Positions 1 through 4,190 of a stretch of 9,104 nucleotides of DNA are shown here, piece by piece (position 1 is the first letter of the stretch; each line of letters begins with the position of its first letter). A program made the translations under genes and the position numbers. The DNA is from Clostridia bacterium. Lineage in GTDB: Bacteria > Bacillota > Clostridia > Christensenellales > Borkfalkiaceae. The notes beneath the pieces are model-generated. The model searched no databases. It saw only the letters and a program-made list of their open reading frames with translations, and was not told the DNA's origin. The stretch spans positions 1-9,104 of the forward strand of contig JAGCMG010000054.1 of assembly GCA_017646555.1 (NCBI GenBank), given 5' to 3'.

Positions 1-312
1 ACGGATGCTAACGGTGTTGAAGGCGTGGCAACGGCGTCCGTAACACTTAACAAAGACGTGATTTTATGCGTACCGTCGGCGTCTATTATGCAATACGATA
101 TCGAAGCAGTTGTTTCGTTGGTTTCGACTATCGGTACTTATACGGGTGCAGGGCAGTTTACTATTGACGCTTGCGTTACGGTTATCGTTAAAGTTGTTAT
201 GGAAGTTGAATTACTTGTTCCATCTTACGGCTATGCCGTTTTACCACCGTGCCAAGATTACACCGAAGAAGTTTGTCAAGGCTTTTTCGAACTACCGATT
301 TATCCCGAATAA
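1..312 (+). CDS. C-terminal part of a probable SPOCS/DUF3794-type protein (5' truncated by window)
   Basis: The frame is open from base 1 and stops at 310-312, giving 103 visible residues, so the real start lies before the window. A GTG at base 25 has no Shine-Dalgarno and is probably just an internal Val codon. The visible part is rich in beta-branched residues, which suggests beta structure, and carries four cysteines. Near its end is a stretch resembling the LLVPSYGYxxxPPC signature that I recall from clostridial SPOCS (DUF3794) proteins, a family tied to the spore coat and spore envelope (SipL has one such domain). There is no signal peptide or membrane segment in this part. The family call rests on recalled motif similarity only; a different secreted or spore-surface beta protein is possible. 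The gene is followed directly by a strong terminator, so it ends its own transcription unit. Confidence 0.5.
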   Translation, partial: TDANGVEGVATASVTLNKDVILCVPSASIMQYDIEAVVSLVSTIGTYTGAGQFTIDACVTVIVKVVMEVELLVPSYGYAVLPPCQDYTEEVCQGFFELPIYPE

Positions 313-320
313 ATCTTTTA

Positions 321-344
321 AGGAGTGGGGAACCACTCCTTTTT
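321..344 (+). terminator. Rho-independent terminator after the first gene
   Basis: A perfect 8-bp stem, AGGAGTGG (321-328) with CCACTCCT (333-340), has a GGAA tetraloop and is followed by TTTT. It lies 8 nt after the stop codon of the upstream gene and insulates the metallophosphoesterase gene from read-through. Confidence 0.9.
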
Positions 345-346
345 AG

Positions 347-375
347 TTGATAATTTTTCTATTTTATGTTAATAT
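347..375 (+). promoter_or_regulatory. Putative sigma-A promoter of the metallophosphoesterase gene
   Basis: TTGATA (347-352, 5/6 match to the -35 consensus) and TAATAT (370-375, 4/6 match to the -10) are separated by exactly 17 nt. The site starts 3 nt after the T-tract of the preceding terminator. Transcription would be expected to start about 6-7 nt past the -10, at or next to the ATG at 382, which implies a leaderless or nearly leaderless message. The -10 match is imperfect in an AT-rich background, so confidence is moderate. Confidence 0.5.
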
Positions 376-381
376 TTTATT

Positions 382-1080
382 ATGAAAATTTTTGCGATTA
401 GTGATTTACATATTTCAACGAATACTAATAAACCGATGGACGTTTTCGGTGGAAATTGGGTTGGTTATCTTGAAAAAATCTTTGAAAATTGGAAGAAAAA
501 GGTTACTGACGACGATTTAGTGTTAATCGGTGGCGATATAAGTTGGGCTGTTCAACTTGACGACGCTATTAAAGATATCGCGCTACTTAACGATTTACCT
601 GGTAAAAAGATTTTTATTAAAGGCAATCACGATTATTGGTGGAACGGTATAAGTAAAGTTCGTTCCATCTTAAAAGAGGACCAGTTTGCTCTGCAAAACG
701 ACTGTATCAAGTTTGATAACGTTATAATTTGTGGGTCAAGGTGTTGGGCTGTTCCAGGTGCGCCCGATTTTGACGCAAGCGACGAAAAAATTTATAAGCG
801 TGAGGCTGAAAGGCTTAAACTTTCTTTTGCGTCAGTTAAAAAAATTCGGACGGAAAATGATAAACTTATTGCATTAGTTCATTATCCACCGTTTAACGTG
901 ATGCGTGAAAACAATCTTTTTACACAAATTTTTGAAGAAAATAAGGTTGATATCGTCGTATACGGACATTTGCACGGCAAGAACGTTAGGGCTGATAAAG
1001 TCGTTTATAAAAATGGCATAAAATATTATTTAACTGCTTGCGACCAAGTTGACAACGATTTAGTTGAAATAGAGTTTTAA
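382..1080 (+). CDS. Calcineurin-like metallophosphoesterase (COG1768-like)
   Basis: This is a 232-residue cytosolic protein with no signal peptide or membrane segment. The complete dinuclear-metal motif set of the calcineurin-like phosphoesterase fold is visible: D8-x-H10 in the SDLHIS start, GGD with D52, GNHD with N82, H83 and D84, H167 in the VHYPP stretch, and GHLH with H196 and H198. Family knowledge predicts a Mn- or Fe-dependent phosphohydrolase; the substrate cannot be read from sequence. Length and motif spacing resemble the predicted phosphohydrolase family I recall as COG1768. The start at 382 is firm because strand 1 of the fold (MKIFAISDLH) begins there, yet no Shine-Dalgarno exists: the preceding 22 nt contain a single G. 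The gene sits alone between two terminators, so its context gives no functional hint. Confidence 0.92.
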   Translation: MKIFAISDLHISTNTNKPMDVFGGNWVGYLEKIFENWKKKVTDDDLVLIGGDISWAVQLDDAIKDIALLNDLPGKKIFIKGNHDYWWNGISKVRSILKEDQFALQNDCIKFDNVIICGSRCWAVPGAPDFDASDEKIYKREAERLKLSFASVKKIRTENDKLIALVHYPPFNVMRENNLFTQIFEENKVDIVVYGHLHGKNVRADKVVYKNGIKYYLTACDQVDNDLVEIEF

Positions 1081-1103
1081 AAACCCACGCCTGTGGGTTT
1101 TTT
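1079..1103 (+). terminator. Rho-independent terminator after the metallophosphoesterase gene
   Basis: AAACCCAC (1081-1088) pairs with GTGGGTTT (1093-1100) around a GCCT loop, and further A-T pairs extend the base of the stem. The T-tract runs to 1103. The stem begins at the stop codon itself. The downstream edge of the T-tract overlaps the -35 element of the yabP promoter. Confidence 0.9.
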
Positions 1104-1131
1104 CATATTTTTTACAAGTTTTGCATACCAT
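1103..1131 (+). promoter_or_regulatory. Sigma-E-type sporulation promoter for yabPQ
   Basis: TCATATT (1103-1109) matches the Bacillus sigma-E -35 consensus KMATATT at every position. CATACCAT (1124-1131) matches the -10 consensus CATACAMT at 7 of 8 positions. The 14-nt spacer is within the usual range for this sigma factor. The predicted start is near 1138, about 25 nt before the yabP ATG. yabP is known to be a mother-cell sigma-E gene in Bacillus subtilis, which agrees with the call. No comparable sigma-A promoter was seen in this gap. Confidence 0.8.
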
Positions 1132-1163
1132 AAATTGTATTTTTATATATTAAGGGGTAATTT

Positions 1164-1415
1164 ATGGAAGAATTTGAAACTTTAACTTTAACTGGTGGTA
1201 AAAAACTTTCTATGACGAAAGTTGAGTCGGTTGACGGGTTTTCCGAACAATTTATTAAACTTACGGTCAATAAAAAACGCACGGTTATTACGGGTGACGG
1301 TTTAAAAATTACAGTGTTTAATAAAACTTCAGGCGAACTTGTTGCTGAAGGCAATTTTTACGATATTAAATTCGAGGGCGAAAAAGCACCGTTAATTAAA
1401 AGGTTATTTAAGTAA
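1164..1415 (+). CDS. yabP: Sporulation protein YabP
   Basis: This is an 83-residue protein of the YabP/YqfC family, whose members are small sporulation proteins made in the mother cell. It has no membrane segment and is mostly predicted beta strands. It shows the typical family flow: a KLSMTKVESVDGF-like N-terminal stretch, a VITGDGLKI core, a GELVAEGNF segment, and a basic LIKRLF end that in this family often follows the last strand. It is slightly shorter than the roughly 100-residue B. subtilis protein. The start is set by TAAGGGG (1151-1157), 6 nt before the ATG. The paralogous YqfC was considered, but the directly following yabQ decides for YabP. The stop codon overlaps the yabQ start (TAATG), so the two are probably translationally coupled. 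Expression is likely under the sigma-E-type promoter just upstream. Confidence 0.88.
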   Translation: MEEFETLTLTGGKKLSMTKVESVDGFSEQFIKLTVNKKRTVITGDGLKITVFNKTSGELVAEGNFYDIKFEGEKAPLIKRLFK

Positions 1416-1759
1416 TGCAAGTGACTTTTGACCAGTTTTTCGTTTTTACGGCGTTATTTTCGTTAGGATTTATTTTTGGAATGGTGTATTTTTTTATAAT
1501 TTCGCCGTTTGAAAAGAAAAAAAGTTTTTATCTTAAAAATATCGTTTCGATAATTTTGTTCATAATTTTATTTTTAGTATATCAAACGCTTTCGGTGTAT
1601 TATAAGTTTCCTAATTTTAGATGGTATATGCCGTGTTCTATTTTGCTTGGCTTTATTGTATATTATAAAACTTTTCGTGTTATGCTTGCAAAATTACTTA
1701 TAAAAGTATATAATATACTTATAAGTAAGAGGTATTCTAATGACAGAACAAAAACTTAA
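1415..1759 (+). CDS. yabQ: Spore cortex biosynthesis protein YabQ
   Basis: This is a 114-residue integral membrane protein with three clear hydrophobic segments, at about residues 8-30, 42-63 and 70-88, followed by a basic C-terminal tail. YabQ is a mother-cell membrane protein needed for cortex formation in B. subtilis. The call rests on the hydropathy pattern, the size and the position between yabP and divIC, rather than on a strong motif. The ATG shares one base with the yabP stop. An AAAGG-like site lies about 12 nt upstream, so coupling to yabP translation probably drives initiation. The 3' end carries two layers of information: it overlaps divIC by 20 nt and contains the divIC promoter and a long dyad. 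This part of the protein (KLLIKVYNILISKRYSNDR) is therefore constrained by DNA-level signals. Confidence 0.82.
   Translation: MQVTFDQFFVFTALFSLGFIFGMVYFFIISPFEKKKSFYLKNIVSIILFIILFLVYQTLSVYYKFPNFRWYMPCSILLGFIVYYKTFRVMLAKLLIKVYNILISKRYSNDRTKT
1686..1714 (+). promoter_or_regulatory. Sigma-A promoter for divIC inside yabQ
   Basis: TTGCAA (1686-1691, 4/6) and a perfect TATAAT (1709-1714) are separated by 17 nt. The predicted start is near 1721, about 19 nt before the divIC ATG and just upstream of its AAGAGG ribosome-binding site. It lies wholly within the yabQ coding sequence. It would let the essential division gene be expressed in growing cells, when the sigma-E promoter of the operon is silent. 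Confidence 0.65.
1696..1726 (+). repeat. AT-rich inverted repeat covering the divIC -10 region
   Basis: AAGTATAT (1704-1711), a central A, and ATATACTT (1713-1720) form a perfect 8-bp dyad. It is flanked by ACTTAT (1696-1701) and ATAAGT (1721-1726), which extend it to 14 bp with a two-base AA bulge on the left arm. The dyad is centred on the TATAAT box. It could be an operator for a dimeric regulator or an RNA hairpin in read-through transcripts. No T-tract follows, so it is not a standard terminator. Confidence 0.6.
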
Positions 1760-2015
1760 AAAAATTACTATTGCATCAACTGTTACTGCTGTCGTGTTGC
1801 TTGCTGTATTATTGTTCGTTTTGACGTTTCAAATAATTTCAATTATCGTTAAAAAGAACGAACTTAAAAAGTACGATGAGCAAATTGCCGAATATAACAG
1901 GCTCATTGATGAAAAGAGTGAAGAACTTGATATATATCAAGCAGATTGGAGAATTCAAGCAAGGGCGCGTGAACTTGGGTATAAATTCCCTGGTGACGTT
2001 GATGTTACGAACTAA
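1740..2015 (+). CDS. divIC: Septum formation initiator DivIC (FtsB-like)
   Basis: This is a 91-residue bitopic membrane protein: a short basic cytoplasmic N-terminus, one membrane segment at about residues 10-37, a charged heptad-like coiled coil at about 38-66, and a conserved ending with ARELGYKFPGDV. That ARxxLGYxxPGD-type ending is diagnostic of the DivIC/FtsB family. DivIC works with FtsL and DivIB at mid-cell to activate septal peptidoglycan synthesis. It is shorter than B. subtilis DivIC (about 125 residues), mainly at the N-terminus. AAGAGG (1727-1732) lies 7 nt before the ATG and supports this start. It overlaps the end of yabQ by 20 nt. The yabP-yabQ-divIC order is the usual Firmicute arrangement. 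A housekeeping promoter directly upstream fits a vegetative role. Confidence 0.9.
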   Translation: MTEQKLKKITIASTVTAVVLLAVLLFVLTFQIISIIVKKNELKKYDEQIAEYNRLIDEKSEELDIYQADWRIQARARELGYKFPGDVDVTN

Positions 2016-2875
2016 TGCAAGCCGTTATTGATATCGGGTCAAATTCCGTTAGATTATTAATTTCTAATGGTGAAACTTCCGAAAAGTTTATTAAAATAAC
2101 TAAACTTGCTCAAGGCTTGGCTTTAAGTGGCGACCTAAACGAGACGGCAATTGCGCGTACTGCTGATGCCGTCCATTATTTTTATGATAAAGCAAAAAAT
2201 CTTAACGCAAAAAATATTTTCGTATTTGCAACGGCTGCAGTAAGAAACGCTAAAAACGGTAAAGATTTTACTGATTTTGTTAAGAAAAATTATAACATTG
2301 ACATCGACGTTATTTCTGGTTTACAAGAGGCGCGCTGTGGGCTTGACGGCGTTTTAAAAGGCAGAGATGGCGCTATTATCGATATTGGTGGCGCAAGTAG
2401 TGAAATTACTGTTAGAAAGGATGGTAAAACCGTTTACTCGTATAGTTTAGATTTAGGTGGCGTTAAAATTTTAGATAAGTGTGGGCAATCGCTTGATAAA
2501 ATTTATGCGCTTTGCAAAAAAAAGGTCGAAGAATACGGCGATATTCCACTTTCAGAGTTTTATGCGATTGGTGGCACGGCGACCTCAATTGCGTCAATAA
2601 AATTAAAACTTAAAGTGTACGACAAAAATATAGTGCATTTACATAAATTATCGCAAGACGACGTTAAAAAAGTTATTGAACTTTTGGCAAGCAAAACTGT
2701 TGAAGAAAGAAAGTCTATAGACGGGTTACAGCCTGAAAGGGCAGACGTTATTTTAGGCGCGTCAGTTTTCCTTGATACTATTATGGATAAAATCGGCGTT
2801 AGTGAAATTTTTGTTAGTGAAGACGATAACCTTGATGGTTATCTTTACTTAAAAGGGGTAAAAAATGAGCAATAA
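2015..2875 (+). CDS. Ppx/GppA-family phosphatase (exopolyphosphatase or pppGpp phosphohydrolase type)
   Basis: This is a 286-residue protein of the ASKHA (actin-like ATPase) fold. Visible motifs are the first phosphate loop, IDIGSNSVRLLI (residues 5-16); FATAAVRNAKNG (71-82); the ISGLQEA segment with the likely catalytic E105; the second loop, IIDIGGASSEI (121-131); the adenosine-type motif IGGTATS (185-191); and PERADVI (240-246). The length fits the short two-domain Ppx/GppA form, without the C-terminal HD-like domain of the ~500-residue enzymes. The family hydrolyses polyphosphate or the gamma phosphate of pppGpp; sequence alone does not separate these. The ATG shares one base with the divIC stop (TAATG) and no good Shine-Dalgarno lies at normal spacing, so it is probably translated by coupling to divIC. 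This places a candidate stringent-response or polyphosphate enzyme under divisome-linked expression. Confidence 0.9.
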   Translation: MQAVIDIGSNSVRLLISNGETSEKFIKITKLAQGLALSGDLNETAIARTADAVHYFYDKAKNLNAKNIFVFATAAVRNAKNGKDFTDFVKKNYNIDIDVISGLQEARCGLDGVLKGRDGAIIDIGGASSEITVRKDGKTVYSYSLDLGGVKILDKCGQSLDKIYALCKKKVEEYGDIPLSEFYAIGGTATSIASIKLKLKVYDKNIVHLHKLSQDDVKKVIELLASKTVEERKSIDGLQPERADVILGASVFLDTIMDKIGVSEIFVSEDDNLDGYLYLKGVKNEQ

Positions 2876-3995
2876 AACAAATATAATTAATAATTTCATA
2901 CTACTTGGTAGTGTGCTTGTGACGATGCTTATTAGCGCGATTGTTTTGTTTTCGCAACAAATGATGATAGAATTCAGCGCGTTTTTAGGTATTGCGATAT
3001 TCTTTTTGCTTAATCTTTTCGCTCACGAATTTGCGCATATTTTCGTTGCTAAAAGAAAAGGTTTTAAGGTGCGCTCTTTTAAGTTTTTCACTTTAAGATT
3101 TTATAAAGACGGAAAAAAAATTAAAGTTATAAACGAAGGTTTTGGCGACCAAATGGGTGAAACTGAATTTTACCCGATTTGCGAAGAAAATCTTAAAGAC
3201 CGTTATAAATCCGTTGCAAAAGCAGGTATTATCGCTAATTCGGTTTTATTTTTCATTAGTATTGCGTTTATGCCGTTTTGGAAGACTTTTGCCGATAATA
3301 ATTTAATGATTTTAACTCAATTAACGGTGTTTGCTATGCCTATTTCTGCATATTTCGTGTTAGAAAACGCTTTGCCTATGTCGTCGGGCAATTATCGTAA
3401 CGACGGTGCTGTTATTTACGGTATTGTTAAAGGTGACCCTGTTATTGACGTAATGCTTTCGCTTATGCTTATAAGCGTTAAATTATACGAAGGGAAAACC
3501 CCGTCGGAAATTGATGAAAAATATTTTTTCAATTTACCACAAATTGCAGAAGATGAACCGTATTTTATAGTTTTACTCAATAATAGATATTACTACTATT
3601 TAGATAAAGGCGACTATAAAAAAGCAAAAGAAATTGCTTTAAGATTGCAAACGCTTTATGATTATATGGACAAATACGACTATACTGAAACGCAAGCCGA
3701 TATGTTATATAATTATTCGACTTTTATGTTTGATGAAGATGAAGCCGATAATCTTATGGAAGATAATGAAAAGTACTTAAACAGAGTGTTTTCCGTTAGA
3801 AACATCAGGGCAAAACTTGCATACGCGCTTTATGTGTTAAAAGATAACGAACTTGCAAAAATACTATATAATCGCGCGCTTTCTGAAGCCGATAAGTGCT
3901 TGATTAGTGGTGTTAAAAAGATGGAACTTAAACTTATTTTGAAAATGGAAAAAGATATAGATTTTTCTGAAAATGAGCCAAAAGATGCCGAATAA
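2865..3995 (+). CDS. M50-like membrane metalloprotease with soluble C-terminal domain, function unknown
   Basis: This is a 376-residue protein. The N-terminal half is a membrane domain with hydrophobic segments at about residues 11-30, 37-60, 117-138 and 147-168. The second segment carries HEFAH (54-58), the HExxH zinc site of site-2-protease-type (M50) enzymes. AGIIANS (120-126) corresponds to the conserved GxxxN helix of the family. ENALPMSSGNYRNDG (167-181) sits where M50 enzymes have the LDG-type third zinc ligand, here NDG with D180. Residues from about 205 are soluble, rich in Tyr, Asp and Glu, and look helical and TPR-like (for example GDYKKAKEIALRL). M50 proteases cut substrates within or next to the membrane, but the substrate here is unknown; SpoIVFB and RseP were considered and there is no PDZ or CBS domain. 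The start is supported by AAAAGGGG (2851-2858), 6 nt upstream, and the gene overlaps the phosphatase gene by 11 nt. Confidence 0.75.
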   Translation: MSNKTNIINNFILLGSVLVTMLISAIVLFSQQMMIEFSAFLGIAIFFLLNLFAHEFAHIFVAKRKGFKVRSFKFFTLRFYKDGKKIKVINEGFGDQMGETEFYPICEENLKDRYKSVAKAGIIANSVLFFISIAFMPFWKTFADNNLMILTQLTVFAMPISAYFVLENALPMSSGNYRNDGAVIYGIVKGDPVIDVMLSLMLISVKLYEGKTPSEIDEKYFFNLPQIAEDEPYFIVLLNNRYYYYLDKGDYKKAKEIALRLQTLYDYMDKYDYTETQADMLYNYSTFMFDEDEADNLMEDNEKYLNRVFSVRNIRAKLAYALYVLKDNELAKILYNRALSEADKCLISGVKKMELKLILKMEKDIDFSENEPKDAE

Positions 3996-4010
3996 AACGA
4001 AAAAATTTAA

Positions 4011-4046
4011 GGGTGGTTAATCGTTTTTAACCACCCTGTTTTTTTA
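4011..4046 (+). terminator. Rho-independent terminator of the yabP-divIC-protease operon
   Basis: GGGTGGTTAA (4011-4020) pairs perfectly with TTAACCACCC (4027-4036) around a six-base loop, followed after TG by an eight-base T-tract (4039-4046). It is the first terminator seen after 1103, so the five genes between form one transcription unit. Confidence 0.93.
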
Positions 4047-4090
4047 TGCTAAAAATTGTTGATGTTAAGGCTATTTTAAATAAAAAACGC

Positions 4091-4119
4091 TTGAAAAAGA
4101 TTTTAAGATATGATATAAT
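4091..4119 (+). promoter_or_regulatory. Sigma-A extended -10 promoter of gyrBA
   Basis: TTGAAA (4091-4096, 5/6) and a perfect TATAAT (4114-4119) are separated by 17 nt, with a TG extended -10 element at 4111-4112. The predicted start is near 4126, leaving an untranslated leader of about 65 nt before the gyrB ATG. This is the best housekeeping promoter in the window, as expected for an essential, well-expressed operon. Confidence 0.88.
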
Positions 4120-4144
4120 TTTAATAATATTTATATTATTAAAA
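4119..4144 (+). repeat. AT-only palindrome at the gyrB transcription start
   Basis: TTTTAATAATA (4119-4129) and TATTATTAAAA (4134-4144) form a perfect 11-bp inverted repeat with a TTTA loop, containing no G or C. It begins on the last base of the -10 box and spans the expected start site. It may be an operator, a melting-prone element that makes transcription respond to supercoiling, or a leader hairpin. AT-rich composition makes chance symmetry less surprising than it looks. Confidence 0.55.
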
Positions 4145-4190
4145 AAATTAGCGTTTAATTTACGGATTTTTTTAGTTTAAGAGGTGTAAT

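Noticed and set aside
110..346. Second open frame overlapping the first gene
   Set aside because: It is out of frame with the SPOCS-like protein and runs through the terminator hairpin, so it is not a real gene.
882..890. TTATCCACC, one mismatch from the DnaA box TTATCCACA
   Set aside because: It is a single copy inside the metallophosphoesterase gene, where it encodes the conserved HYPP motif. No cluster of boxes or AT-rich unwinding region accompanies it, so it is not an origin.
1112..1354. Minus-strand open frame over yabP
   Set aside because: It covers the sigma-E promoter and yabP in antisense and has no family features; yabP itself is well supported.
4047..4190. Riboswitch or attenuator in the gyrB leader
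   Set aside because: The leader is short, has only the AT-only dyad, and shows neither a GC-containing aptamer-like fold nor a terminator before gyrB.
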